DNA of 40,387 nt from SKPH01 sp051748565 (GTDB lineage: Bacteria > Bacillota > Dethiobacteria > DTU022), in NCBI GenBank assembly GCA_051748565.1, contig JBNJHN010000013.1, forward strand, positions 1-40,387, read 5' to 3'. Positions within the stretch are counted from its first letter, which is position 1. The number at the start of each line of letters is the position of its first letter. The position numbers and the translations under genes were made by a program. The notes below the pieces were generated by a model. It worked only from the letters and a program-made list of their open reading frames with translations. It was not told where the DNA came from and ran no database searches. Shown piece by piece: positions 1 through 8,461 of this stretch.

Positions 1-53
1 CAGCGCCGATGGTACTCGGGGCGTAAGCCCCCGGGAGAGTAGGTCCCCGCCAG
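1..53 (+). rRNA. 5S ribosomal RNA, 3' end only
   Basis: The first bases match the 3' third of a bacterial 5S rRNA: a CGCCGATGGTACT block, a GC-rich hairpin, then GGGAGAGTAGGT and a final CCGCCAG. The gene starts outside the window, so an rrn operon probably lies immediately to the left and is read rightward. The exact 3' end is estimated from the usual end of 5S. Confidence 0.9.
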
Positions 54-70
54 AATACTATTTTCCTTAA

Positions 71-99
71 CAGGCCTCCCTCGTACACAGGGAGGCCTG
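71..99 (+). terminator. Hairpin after the 5S gene, probable rrn terminator
   Basis: A perfect 11-bp inverted repeat (CAGGCCTCCCT at 71-81 and AGGGAGGCCTG at 89-99) with a 7-base loop starts 18 bases after the 5S end. No T-run follows it, so it may work with an unseen factor or as an RNA-processing/stability stem. The position makes rrn termination the likeliest role. Confidence 0.6.
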
Positions 100-133
100 A
101 AATGTAGATGAAAACAATTATTTGAAAAGTGCT

Positions 134-235
134 ATGGGTAAGGGAAAATTACCGGTTGAATTAACTAAACGGCATCCAGAATATGTTAATTGCTTTCATA
201 GCCAAAAAGAAGGAATAGCGCAAAAATATGCTTAA
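134..235 (+). CDS. Possible 33-aa ORF between the rrn operon and the liv operon
   Basis: An ATG-initiated frame of 33 codons ends in TAA. The product is charged and non-repetitive, with one Cys, one Trp-free Tyr-rich tail and a coding-like composition. I do not recognise it. No good ribosome binding site precedes the ATG, so it may be a remnant of a longer gene or chance. The rest of 100-250 shows nothing else. Confidence 0.15.
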   Translation: MGKGKLPVELTKRHPEYVNCFHSQKEGIAQKYA

Positions 236-252
236 AAATATGAGAATATTAG

Positions 253-282
253 TTGACACAAAGTGCCCTTTGCGAGTATAAT
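253..282 (+). promoter_or_regulatory. Sigma-A-type promoter for the liv operon
   Basis: A consensus -35 TTGACA (253-258) and a consensus -10 TATAAT (277-282) are separated by 18 bases. The nearest downstream gene starts at 509, so the leader would be about 220 nt. I could not assign that leader to a known riboswitch; it contains no obvious terminator hairpin. Confidence 0.75.
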
Positions 283-508
283 TTAGTATCATCTATCATG
301 GTAGTAAAATAATCCAAAAGCAACCTATCTTTAACATTTCTTTTTTTATTGATTAAAAACGGATTTGATGTGAAGGGGGTTGGACAACCAGCGAGTAAAA
401 TATCACTTTGCAAGCGGATGGATAATTTTATTTTTGTTTGGATAAGGATTAAGATTATTACTATTTAGGTTATTACCCAATTGAAAATTTAATAAGGGGG
501 TTTCGTAA

Positions 509-1792
509 GTGAAAAGTAAGTGGTTAATGTTTATTTTTATCGGTTTGCTGGCTGCATTTCTTATCGTTGGTTGTGGCCCCAGTCCTGTAGATGACGATGA
601 CGACGATGCTGCTAACGGAGTTGATCTGGAAACTCACACAATTGTTGGTCTTTTCCCACTGACCGGGGTATTGAGCACTTTTGGTGAGAACAGTTCGGAA
701 GTTTCAAAGCTTGCAGCTGCTGATGTTAATGAATGGCTGGAAGCAGAAGGAAAGAATTGGCGGCTGAGACTGGAGATCGACGATACTGCTACTGAAGGTC
801 CTGTTGGCCTGACCAAAATGCAGAGCTGGTTTGGTGAAGGTGTTTTGTTCTTTGCCGGACCGCAGGCCAGCGGTGTTGCCCAGGAACTCCTGTCGTTCGC
901 AAACTCTAACCAAATTCTCTACATCTCACCATCATCGACTTCTCCGGCACTGTCTATAGCAGATGACTGGTTGTTCCGTTTCTGCACCACAGACGAAGTG
1001 CAGGGACCTGCTATTGCTGCAGCTGCTGAAGCAGCTGGTATCGAACACTTGATCTTCACCTGGCGCCGTGATACCTGGGGCGACGGTCTGCAGGCTGCTG
1101 CTGAAGCTTCAGCTAGTGGTCTGGGTATTGCTGTAGACAGCAACAAGCTTGGCTATGATCCGTTACAGGAAGCTTTCACCTCTGAGGCTGCTCTTCTCGA
1201 TGGATATGTTACCGAAGCGGTTGCCGGTGGTGTACCCTTGGAGGATATCGGTGTCAACGTAATAGGTTTTGAGGAAGTTGTTCCTTACATGGTTGAAGCA
1301 TCAAAGTACCCGCAGCTGCGTGAAATTCAGTGGATAGGCAGCGACGGTACTGCTTTCTCCGAGGCTCTTATCCAGACCCCGGTGGCTGCTGAATTTGCTA
1401 ATGATGTTAAGTTCATCAACTCGATGAACAAACCGGCAGAGCTGACCGCCGAGTCGAACTTCGATCATGTCAGGAATCATATCCAGGAACTGCTGGGACG
1501 TGAGACTGATGCCTACTCTTACAACACCTATGACATTATCTGGGTACTGGCAATGTGTATTGATCAAGTTGGCTATGATTCGGTAGCTGTCAAGGAAATC
1601 CTGCCAGAAGTTACAAAAGAATGGACCGCCGTATATGCTGCAAGCGGTTATATTGAACTTAATGAGTATGGTGACCGTGCTTTTGCCGACTATAATTATG
1701 TTATGCTTACCGAAGGACTTGATGATTGGTGGATTCCCGGTTATTTCGATGGTTTAACCATGGAAATCAACTGGGAAACTCCCGTATTCTAG
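509..1792 (+). CDS. Branched-chain amino acid-type ABC transporter, substrate-binding lipoprotein
   Basis: Extracellular binding protein of a liv/urea-type importer (periplasmic binding fold type 1). The GTG start follows AAGGGGG at 494-500. Residues 1-22 form a lipoprotein signal ending in a lipobox with Cys22 (IVGC), so the protein should be lipid-anchored outside the cytoplasmic membrane. An unusual run of six Asp follows as a tether. The mature part begins with the typical THTIVGLFPLTG strand, and its length (427 aa) fits the family. Two permeases and two ATPases follow on the same strand. Substrate is not decidable from sequence: Leu/Ile/Val, amides, urea or aromatic acids are all used by this family. 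Confidence 0.85.
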   Translation: MKSKWLMFIFIGLLAAFLIVGCGPSPVDDDDDDAANGVDLETHTIVGLFPLTGVLSTFGENSSEVSKLAAADVNEWLEAEGKNWRLRLEIDDTATEGPVGLTKMQSWFGEGVLFFAGPQASGVAQELLSFANSNQILYISPSSTSPALSIADDWLFRFCTTDEVQGPAIAAAAEAAGIEHLIFTWRRDTWGDGLQAAAEASASGLGIAVDSNKLGYDPLQEAFTSEAALLDGYVTEAVAGGVPLEDIGVNVIGFEEVVPYMVEASKYPQLREIQWIGSDGTAFSEALIQTPVAAEFANDVKFINSMNKPAELTAESNFDHVRNHIQELLGRETDAYSYNTYDIIWVLAMCIDQVGYDSVAVKEILPEVTKEWTAVYAASGYIELNEYGDRAFADYNYVMLTEGLDDWWIPGYFDGLTMEINWETPVF

Positions 1793-1820
1793 GATCGTTT
1801 TATTTAGTGCGATTGAAAAC

Positions 1821-1846
1821 GGGGGTCGGGGTATTCTCCGGCCCCC
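1821..1846 (+). promoter_or_regulatory. GC-rich hairpin between the binding-protein gene and livG
   Basis: GGGGGTCGG (1821-1829) pairs with CCGGCCCCC (1838-1846) to give a 9-bp stem with one G-T pair. It sits in the only sizeable gap of the operon, right after the binding-protein gene. Such stems commonly stabilise the upstream mRNA or partly stop transcription, so that the binding protein is made in excess. This role is inferred from position. Confidence 0.55.
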
Positions 1847-1864
1847 ATTTAAGGTGGTGTGCAA

Positions 1865-2632
1865 GTGAATAATGTCCTTGTAGCTGAGAATCTCACCAAG
1901 TCTTTTGATGGTTTAGTTGCAGTTAACGATGTCAGTATTGTGGTCAAAGAGAATACATTCACCATGTTAATAGGCCCCAATGGATGTGGTAAAACGACTT
2001 TAATCAACTGCTGTACAGGAATTTTGAAACCGACCTCCGGCCGGGTTGTTTTGGGTGATATTGATATAACGGGCTGGAAGCCACATGAAATTTATAATGT
2101 AGGTTTTGTGAGAAGTTTTCAAATCCCACTTCCCTTTATCGGTCTTACGGTTATTGACAATGTCCTTGGTGCAATGCGGAGTCCGGGAGAGAACCCGTTA
2201 AAGGCTCATTCACTTAAAAAATGGGGAGATGTGGAAGAGAAAAATATTGATCGTGCTATGGATATTCTGGCCAAAGTAGGATTGGAAAAACACTGGGATC
2301 TGCCCAGCAGTTCGCTGGGAGCAGCCCAGTTAAAAATGCTTGAAGTAGCCAAGGGACTCTCTTCCGGCGCGAAGCTGATTGCTCTTGATGAGCCAATCGG
2401 TGGTGTCGACCCTGCTTCGGCACATGATATACTTTCACATGTCGCTGAACTTAAAAAAGAAGGTTTAACCTTTCTTGTTGTTGAGCATCGGATCGATATT
2501 GCCGCTCCCTTTGCTGATTATATTTATGCCATGGAACTTGGTTCTCTCATCTCTGAAGGTACCCCCGAGCATGTATTGAACGATCCTAAAGTCATTGAAG
2601 TTTATATCGGCAAGGGGGATGAAGCATGTTAA
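1865..2632 (+). CDS. livG: LivG-type ABC transporter ATP-binding protein
   Basis: Cytoplasmic ATPase subunit of the liv importer. The GTG at 1865 is chosen because AAGGTGG (1851-1857) lies 7 bases upstream; the in-frame GTG at 1859 would be only 1 base away. Walker A GPNGCGKTT is at about residues 37-45, Walker B with DEP at about 171-178, and an H-loop in VEHRID. The ABC signature is odd: the usual LSYGQ is LGAAQ at about 151-155, and the D-loop reads GGVDP. The gene overlaps livF by 7 bases. Family assignment rests on the overall LivG pattern and the neighbours; the weakened signature suggests asymmetric ATP sites. Confidence 0.85.
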   Translation: MNNVLVAENLTKSFDGLVAVNDVSIVVKENTFTMLIGPNGCGKTTLINCCTGILKPTSGRVVLGDIDITGWKPHEIYNVGFVRSFQIPLPFIGLTVIDNVLGAMRSPGENPLKAHSLKKWGDVEEKNIDRAMDILAKVGLEKHWDLPSSSLGAAQLKMLEVAKGLSSGAKLIALDEPIGGVDPASAHDILSHVAELKKEGLTFLVVEHRIDIAAPFADYIYAMELGSLISEGTPEHVLNDPKVIEVYIGKGDEAC

Positions 2633-3396
2633 CAGTAAGTAATCTAAATTCAGGTTACGGAAAACTACAGGTTCTTTATGATCTCAGCATCGATGTTCCC
2701 GAAAAAGGTTTAACAGTAGTTGTAGGACCCAATGGTGCCGGAAAAACTACGCTTTTGTGCAGTATTATGAATATCGCCAATGTGTTTTCCGGAGATATAC
2801 TGCTCCAGGATAAATCGGTCATAGGTGTACAAACTCATGATCTTGCCCAGAAAGGCATATCCTATGTTCCACAGATGGGCAATGTTTTTGCTGATCTGAC
2901 TGTAATGGACAATTTACACATGGCCGGCTATATGTTAAGTAAATCTGAAGCAAATACCAAAGCAGAACAGATGACCGAGATATTTCCGGTTTTAAAAAAA
3001 TTTATCTATCGCCTTGCAGGTACTTTAAGCGGTGGCGAACGCAGAATGTTAGCCATTGCCATGGGATTGATGAAAAACCCCAGGTTAATGTTGTTGGATG
3101 AGCTGAGCACCGACCTGGCTCCGATTATTGCCGAACGGGTTATGATGGAAGTTGCCAGGATGCGTGATGAACTTGGCATAACAATATTGATGGTTGAGCA
3201 GATGGCTAAAAGGGCCCTGGAAATTGGTGATACGGCCTATTTGCTGGTTAGCGGTGAAGTTAAGTACTTCGGTAAAGCAGAAGCCTTGCTCCATGAACCG
3301 GAACTATGTTCCATGTATTTGGGAATTAAAGAGTCAAGCAGTAAAGACAAAGACTTTGAACTGTCGGTCTCGGATGAAGGGAGTGAGGATAACTAA
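2626..3396 (+). CDS. livF: LivF-type ABC transporter ATP-binding protein
   Basis: Second ATPase of the liv importer, 256 aa. Walker A GPNGAGKTT starts at residue 34, an intact LSGGE signature is at 134-138, and Walker B ends in DE at 158-159. The residue after DE is Leu rather than the usual Pro, and the D-loop is STDLAP instead of the SLGLAP common in LivF. The Q-loop (VPQ) and the VEQ motif replacing the H-loop His are typical of LivF. The ATG lies inside the end of livG, and the stop overlaps the next start (TAATG), so translation is coupled along the operon. Confidence 0.85.
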   Translation: MLTVSNLNSGYGKLQVLYDLSIDVPEKGLTVVVGPNGAGKTTLLCSIMNIANVFSGDILLQDKSVIGVQTHDLAQKGISYVPQMGNVFADLTVMDNLHMAGYMLSKSEANTKAEQMTEIFPVLKKFIYRLAGTLSGGERRMLAIAMGLMKNPRLMLLDELSTDLAPIIAERVMMEVARMRDELGITILMVEQMAKRALEIGDTAYLLVSGEVKYFGKAEALLHEPELCSMYLGIKESSSKDKDFELSVSDEGSEDN

Positions 3397-4334
3397 TGGC
3401 ACCTTGGTTGTCAAGTGGTTTAATTTATGCCAGCGGACTTGCTTTGACAGCAGGCAGCATTACCCTTCTCTACATTGTAACCCGTACATTTAATTTTGCA
3501 GTTGCCAGTATGGCAACTATTGGCTTTTATGTTGCTTATACCGGTGTCACATTGTATGGTGGGTTACCTTACCAATATTATCCAATAGTTTTTATCATCG
3601 GGTCAATTACCGGTTTTATAGCTTATTACGGCTTAAATCGCCACCTGCTGCGCAGAAAGGCTGCAGAAATAACCCTGATGATGTCAACCCTTGGATATGA
3701 CCTGGTTCTTTTATCAATAATTCAAATGTATGCCGATTATTTAACACATACCTATAAAATCTTTCCACGTAGGGTAACAATGAGCCTGTTTGATTTTGAA
3801 TTATTTGGTGAAAGGGCGGCAGCTTTTATTTTACCGATCATAGCAATTGGATTTCTTACTCTCCTGCATATCTTTTTAACCAGGACCAAGTTTGGTGTAG
3901 CTATGCGCGCCACAATAGAAAATCCAGTTTTGGCCAGCGCATCGGGGATTAATTCCGACAGGGTATACCTGGTTTCATGGATTATCAGCGGTGGTATGGC
4001 TGCATTAGGCGGTTCTTTTATGGCCATGGCAATGACCGGGACCCCGGTTATGGGTATGTACACGATTCCCCTGATGTTTGCCGGTGCTATACTAGGCGGT
4101 TTGGGCAGTATATACGGTGGCATATTGGGCGGCATGGTAATCGGTTTGACAGAATATGCCGGAGTTTACTTACTCGCCCAGCAATATGGCCCCTGGGTTC
4201 TCGGTTACAGGATGGGTATACCCCTGTTTATTATGGCTGCCACTCTGTTAGTATTTCCACGGGGCTTATCGGGTATCCCGCTGGCTAAAATTATCAGGTC
4301 TTTTGTCAGCCGGAAGAGAGGTGAAAGCGCATGA
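3396..4334 (+). CDS. livH: LivH-type ABC transporter permease
   Basis: Integral membrane permease of 312 aa with about eight hydrophobic segments. It contains the family cytoplasmic loop with MRATIENP...ASGI, which contacts an ATPase subunit, and a Gly-rich block (ILGGLGSIYGG) typical of LivH near the C-terminus. The start ATG overlaps the livF stop by one base and the gene end overlaps livM by four (ATGA). Together with LivM it should form the translocation path for the substrate delivered by the lipoprotein encoded at 509. Confidence 0.88.
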   Translation: MAPWLSSGLIYASGLALTAGSITLLYIVTRTFNFAVASMATIGFYVAYTGVTLYGGLPYQYYPIVFIIGSITGFIAYYGLNRHLLRRKAAEITLMMSTLGYDLVLLSIIQMYADYLTHTYKIFPRRVTMSLFDFELFGERAAAFILPIIAIGFLTLLHIFLTRTKFGVAMRATIENPVLASASGINSDRVYLVSWIISGGMAALGGSFMAMAMTGTPVMGMYTIPLMFAGAILGGLGSIYGGILGGMVIGLTEYAGVYLLAQQYGPWVLGYRMGIPLFIMAATLLVFPRGLSGIPLAKIIRSFVSRKRGESA

Positions 4335-5488
4335 AAAATCATGATGGTGTAGAAATATTGAAAAATATTCTTATGCGTAGAGAATTTTACTTGATCCTTT
4401 TTATACTTGCTTTGCTTGCTTTCCTGTATATCAGCCGCGGGATGCCTATGATTTTGACAATCCTGATCCAGGTTACGATATTCGCCATTATTACCATGAG
4501 CTTGAACCTTGAAACCGGTTATACCGGCATTCCCCAGTTTGGACGCGTTGCAGCAGTTATTGCCGGGGCTTTCGCTGTTGGAGCTATTCCGGGTCGAGTC
4601 ATGGCCATGTTCATGGGCTTGCCAGCTGGCGTTGAATATGCATCTGATACGGTAAACTTCAGGGTCGTTCCACAAATAAACACTTTGTTAGCCAGCAGTT
4701 GGCTGATGTCTCTAGGCTTTCTGGTAATGTGCATCGTTATTGCCGGCATTTCAGGTGCTTTGATAGGCTGGCTTATTTCCAGGCCTGCGATCAGGCTTAA
4801 AGAAGCTTACCTGGGCATTTCGCTTCTTGCTTTTGGTGACTTCTTCATGTGGGTAGGCCATAACTGGACTCTACTGGTAGGTGGAAGTACCCCGGTTAAA
4901 GTGCCGGATCCTTTTTATGTCTTCGGTGCCGCCAGGTTTAATGTTATAGTTCCTGTATTTTTTTTCTTAGCGCTGGTTATATTTGTATATCTGAATAAAC
5001 TGACCAGGTCGCCTTTTGGCCGAAATTTAAGGATGCTCAGGGATAATGACCTGTCAGCTAACGCGGCAGGCCTTAATATCGTTAAAGTCAGGACCCAGAG
5101 CCTTGTTATCGGGGCTTGCATAGCGGCAATCGGTGGTGGATTATATGTTATTTATACCGGTTCTGTAGCGGCAATCGGCATGCAAAGACTGACCTTTACC
5201 TTTTGGCCCTGGGCTTACATGATGCTTGGAGGTATCGGCAGCAATGTCGGTGTATTTCTGGGTGTTTTTATGCTTACCATTTTAAGGACTTTGATCATTG
5301 TATTCCGTTCCCAGTGGTTCGGTTTTCTTTTAGCTGTAGGAATCGACCCGCTCTGGCTCGAGTTTACGCTTTTAGGGGCAGTTATAATCATTGTTATCCT
5401 GTTTATGCCTCACGGCCTGATTCCCGCGAGAATTGAAACAATGCTGCCTGGAAGTCGGGTTAAGAAAGTAATGGCGCAGAGACAGTAG
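4331..5488 (+). CDS. livM: LivM-type ABC transporter permease
   Basis: Second permease of the liv importer, 385 aa, with about ten hydrophobic segments. The family loop reads RNLRMLRDNDLSANAAGLN (about residues 235-253), the LivM equivalent of the ATPase-contacting helix. The C-terminal region has FMPHGLIP, a frequent LivM ending. It is the last gene of the operon, starting in a 4-base overlap with livH and ending 21 bases before a strong terminator. Confidence 0.88.
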   Translation: MKNHDGVEILKNILMRREFYLILFILALLAFLYISRGMPMILTILIQVTIFAIITMSLNLETGYTGIPQFGRVAAVIAGAFAVGAIPGRVMAMFMGLPAGVEYASDTVNFRVVPQINTLLASSWLMSLGFLVMCIVIAGISGALIGWLISRPAIRLKEAYLGISLLAFGDFFMWVGHNWTLLVGGSTPVKVPDPFYVFGAARFNVIVPVFFFLALVIFVYLNKLTRSPFGRNLRMLRDNDLSANAAGLNIVKVRTQSLVIGACIAAIGGGLYVIYTGSVAAIGMQRLTFTFWPWAYMMLGGIGSNVGVFLGVFMLTILRTLIIVFRSQWFGFLLAVGIDPLWLEFTLLGAVIIIVILFMPHGLIPARIETMLPGSRVKKVMAQRQ

Positions 5489-5509
5489 GCAATAGGCTTT
5501 ACCAGATTA

Positions 5510-5549
5510 ATTATAATAAGTGGAGCCCTGATGGGCTCCACTTATTATA
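5510..5549. terminator. Terminator after the liv operon
   Basis: An 18-bp perfect inverted repeat, 5510-5527 against 5532-5549, with a 4-base TGAT loop. The core is GGAGCCC/GGGCTCC flanked by A/T-rich arms that provide a T-rich tail on either strand. It can act in both directions. Confidence 0.85.
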
Positions 5550-5701
5550 ATGTGACTATTAAACTGCTTTCCTATCAGAATTTCTCAGTTGATTCCCAAA
5601 TTATGAAGCTTTAAAGGCCTAAAGGGACTGCATCTATGATAAAATGAACCCGAAGGTTTGATAAATGTGGAATATCTACAGATGGAGCTTAATATTTAAA
5701 C

Positions 5702-5959
5702 ATGGCTCGTAATTCGGTTAAGGTAGGCATAATCATGCTGGTAGCGTGGCTAATACCGCTTTTCGGTCTGCTTCTTGCCATTGCCGGGTTGACTATGGGA
5801 GTTAACAGCTATTCACTCTCCCGGAGAGATATGGCCAGGGCAGGAATATTTTTAAACAGCCTGGGTATCGGCCTTTCACTGATCAATATTTCAGTAGGTC
5901 TTTATTTTATCTTATCCGGCGTCATCGAACCCCTGGGTCTGATTAACCAGCAGAATTAA
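5702..5959 (+). CDS. Small two- to three-helix membrane protein (DUF4190-like)
   Basis: An 85-aa hydrophobic protein with two clear membrane hairpins (about residues 8-32 and 45-72) joined by a short polar loop SLSRRDMARAG. The layout of Gly-rich helices around an internal repeat resembles the small DUF4190 membrane proteins; this is a resemblance only. Function is unknown. The ribosome binding site is weak. The stop overlaps the convergent yedF end by four bases. Confidence 0.6.
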   Translation: MARNSVKVGIIMLVAWLIPLFGLLLAIAGLTMGVNSYSLSRRDMARAGIFLNSLGIGLSLINISVGLYFILSGVIEPLGLINQQN

Positions 5960-6552
5960 ATCGTTATGACCCGGTCAGCGGCAAATAGAAGATCGGAAAT
6001 ATCATACATGTTGCTCACCTGGCCGGCCTTGTGACAACTTTTCAATTCGAAATAATCAAGGCAGGTTCCACAGACCAGAATCTCTACGCCTTTATCAAGT
6101 AATTCTTCCAATTCTTCGATGACCGGGGAATCCGAAATACTAAGCTTAACCCCTGAATTCATAAGAACAATAGCCCGGGGCATTTCTTCCCGCTTAGTCA
6201 GGGTATATATGAAATTACGCATTAACATCAGTCCCAATTCACTGCTGCCCTGTCCCAGTTCGTTAGTGGAAATAAACAATACCGGTTTTTGCCCAGTACC
6301 AGTATCAGACTGTGACAAAATTGCGTCCCCCAGTTCCAAATTGCTCGCGGTTATTGTGATGTAGAAAAGTCCTTCTTTTTCCTTCCATTCGGCTGCACTG
6401 TCTTTACTTTGAATAAAGCGCAGTACATTTTCACGAGCAGTTTCATTGTCTACGATTACAGTCATTGGCCCTGATGGAAAATCTGATAAAGCATCCCTGG
6501 TGCGTAACACCGGTTCAGGGCAGTTTAGCCCGCGGCAATCTACAGTTTTCAT
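5956..6552 (-). CDS. yedF: Sulfurtransferase-like selenium metabolism protein YedF
   Basis: A 198-aa, two-domain protein. The N-terminal TusA-like domain carries the CRGLNCPEPV motif with the reactive Cys of the NCPEPV loop. The C-terminal half is a DsrE-like domain with a CGTCLDYF motif. This is the arrangement of YedF proteins of selenium-using anaerobes, where they are thought to carry sulfur or selenium as a persulfide/perselenide. The start ATG has AGGTG upstream. A class V desulfurase and a DUF3343 protein lie directly upstream on the same strand. No selD is in the window, so selenium rather than sulfur trafficking is inferred from family association. Confidence 0.85.
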   Translation of the reverse strand: MKTVDCRGLNCPEPVLRTRDALSDFPSGPMTVIVDNETARENVLRFIQSKDSAAEWKEKEGLFYITITASNLELGDAILSQSDTGTGQKPVLFISTNELGQGSSELGLMLMRNFIYTLTKREEMPRAIVLMNSGVKLSISDSPVIEELEELLDKGVEILVCGTCLDYFELKSCHKAGQVSNMYDISDLLFAADRVITI

Positions 6553-6601
6553 GAAAAAACACCTCCATTACAAATAAAAGCCTGCCTGATCGGCCTAAAT
6601 T

Positions 6602-7792
6602 CTATTTTGCGGAGAGCAAAACGATATCTTTTAAGGCGCTTATCAGATATTCGATATCTTTAAGATCTGTAAAAAAGCCGGGGCTTATGCGCACGGTTCC
6701 TTCAGGAAATGTTCCGATTGCCTTATGAGCGAGAGGAGCGCAGTGAAGGCCGGTTCGGCATAAAATACCGTAGCTGTTTTCCAGGATATAACCAGCTTCT
6801 CCGCTGTCGACATTTTTAATTGTAAAAGATACAATGCAGGAGCACTGCTCAGCATCTTCAGGTCCGTAGAGATGTATGCCCGGAGTGGACTTGAGATGCT
6901 TGAATAAAGCAGAACGGATATCTTTTTCATGAGTTCTGATTTTAGCAAGCCCTGCTTTTTGTATAAATTGAACCCCCTCCAAAAGGCCGGCCAGGCCGGC
7001 GGCATTAAGGGTTCCCGCTTCAAGGCGTTCGGGCATACTTTCAGGGTGCAGATCGATTTCCGACTGACTGCCTGTGCCTCCTTCCCGCAGTGGTAGGAGG
7101 TCAATACCGGTCCGTACATATAAGCCACCCGTCCCGGTAGGTCCCAAAAGCCCTTTATGGCCTGTAAAAGCCATCATATCTGCTTTGGATGCATCCAGAT
7201 CAATTTCAATTGTTCCGGCAGTCTGAGCAGCATCTACCAGTACAGCCACTTCCCTGTTATGAGCGGAATGTATCATTTTATTAAGAGGCATTATAGTTCC
7301 GGTAACATTTGATGCATGATTGACAACCAGCAAACGGGTGTTGGGTTTGTATGCGTTTTCAAGAAACTCAAGGTCCGGATGTCCTTCTTCGGAACAGGGA
7401 ATGACTGTTGTAGTTATCAGGCCATCCCGGCGTAAACGGCCCAGAGGTCGCAAAACCGAGTTGTGTTCCATGGCTGTGTAAATTACGTGGTCCCCGGATT
7501 TTAAAAACCCTTTTAAGGCGATATTCAAGGCATCGGTAGCATTTAAGGTAAAGATAATTCTTGATGAGTCTTCGGCGTTAAATAAAGCGGCCAGCGCTTC
7601 CCTGGTATGGAAGATAAGGCGGTCTGCTTCAAGAGTGCGCGTATGACCGGAGCGGCCGGGATTTCCGCAGGCCTGGCGCATCTGGATTTCAGCAGCTTTA
7701 TAAACTGATTCAGGTTTGGGCCAGGAGGTAGCAGCGTTGTCAAAATATAAATTCAGATTGCTGTCTGTTAAATACTCCGGTTTGTTAATCAA
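6602..7792 (-). CDS. Class V aminotransferase / cysteine desulfurase family protein
   Basis: A PLP enzyme of the SufS/CsdB-like cysteine desulfurase family, expected to free sulfur (or selenium from selenocysteine) from the amino acid. The YFDNAATSWPKP start motif is followed by AMEHNS, and the PLP lysine lies in FTGHKGLLGPTG. The C-terminal RTGLHCAP motif holds the catalytic Cys loop. I place the start at a TTG (7792 downward) because GAGGAG is 7 bases upstream and the overlap with DUF3343 is then only 8 bases. A longer frame back to 7867 would overlap that gene by 83 bases. The product is about 396 aa. It sits between DUF3343 and yedF, so it probably feeds YedF. Confidence 0.85.
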   Translation of the reverse strand: MINKPEYLTDSNLNLYFDNAATSWPKPESVYKAAEIQMRQACGNPGRSGHTRTLEADRLIFHTREALAALFNAEDSSRIIFTLNATDALNIALKGFLKSGDHVIYTAMEHNSVLRPLGRLRRDGLITTTVIPCSEEGHPDLEFLENAYKPNTRLLVVNHASNVTGTIMPLNKMIHSAHNREVAVLVDAAQTAGTIEIDLDASKADMMAFTGHKGLLGPTGTGGLYVRTGIDLLPLREGGTGSQSEIDLHPESMPERLEAGTLNAAGLAGLLEGVQFIQKAGLAKIRTHEKDIRSALFKHLKSTPGIHLYGPEDAEQCSCIVSFTIKNVDSGEAGYILENSYGILCRTGLHCAPLAHKAIGTFPEGTVRISPGFFTDLKDIEYLISALKDIVLLSAK

Positions 7793-8054
7793 AGTCAAGC
7801 TCCTCTGCTTTTGGAGTTCTAAGCCCCGCTTCTTCAATCTTATAAATACTTTCCAGTTGGAGCTCATTTTGTATAAGAATATTTCTCAGTGTTACAATAT
7901 CTTCACAGCTGCAGCGCAGCGCAGTCCCGCAGCTTGAACTGATCACACGAGGTACAGGAACCATCTTGAAGGAATAAGTATGTTTTCTGAGCAGGCTCTC
8001 TGCTCTTATGGCATAATATGTTGTCGGGAAAGTTATGTAGCAGTTGTTTGCCAT
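7785..8054 (-). CDS. DUF3343 protein, putative Se/S carrier-like protein
   Basis: An 89-aa protein of the DUF3343 family, recognisable from the YAIRAES opening, the VPVPRVISSSCGTALRCS core and small size. The Cys cluster in that core (three Cys) suggests persulfide or perselenide carriage. The ATG at 8054 has GGAAGGA 6 bases upstream; an in-frame TTG one codon earlier is less well placed. It overlaps the desulfurase start by 8 bases and leads a three-gene operon with the desulfurase and yedF. This trio is characteristic of selenium-metabolising anaerobes. Confidence 0.8.
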   Translation of the reverse strand: MANNCYITFPTTYYAIRAESLLRKHTYSFKMVPVPRVISSSCGTALRCSCEDIVTLRNILIQNELQLESIYKIEEAGLRTPKAEELDFD

Positions 8055-8461
8055 CAAGTATCCTTCCAGAATGTCCGGTTTCTCATTTTAACGCAGAGTA
8101 CAGAAAATCTCACCATAGATGTATTTTACAGTATCCTTATACAGAGTCAAATAAGTTTCCGGGGAGTTATTAACTTAAAAACTATAACTCGCAACTCCGA
8201 ATATCGGACCCTGATTTTTTCGTACATTATTATTATATCTAGCCGTTAGGGCATATGTAATATAAATTATTAATAAGCCAGTCAGCAAGTATTAACTTCT
8301 TAATTTAATTTCTGGGTTTATTTATAATAATTTTTAATTTCCGATACCTGGTTATTTTTACCAAATTTAAAGCGAAACTTAATTCAAGCGCCTGTTCATT
8401 AAGAATGGACTCCGGCAATGAATAAACGTATAATGTAAAAAAGCACGAAAGGTAGTGAAAA
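8055..8461. other. Divergent intergenic region between the selenium operon and its LysR gene
   Basis: About 400 bases of AT-rich DNA separate two divergent starts, the usual place for a LysR operator. A rightward promoter candidate has TGGACT at 8406-8411 and TATAAT at 8429-8434 with a 17-base spacer, 27 bases before the LysR gene. I found no convincing leftward -35/-10 pair by eye and no riboswitch. Confidence 0.45.

Noticed and set aside
3752..4135. 127-aa minus-strand frame inside livH
   Set aside because: It is antisense to a clear permease gene and has no ribosome binding site or recognisable motif.
7980..8249. 89-aa plus-strand frame overlapping the DUF3343 gene
   Set aside because: Antisense to a recognisable family member, no ribosome binding site, composition not coding-like in its second half.
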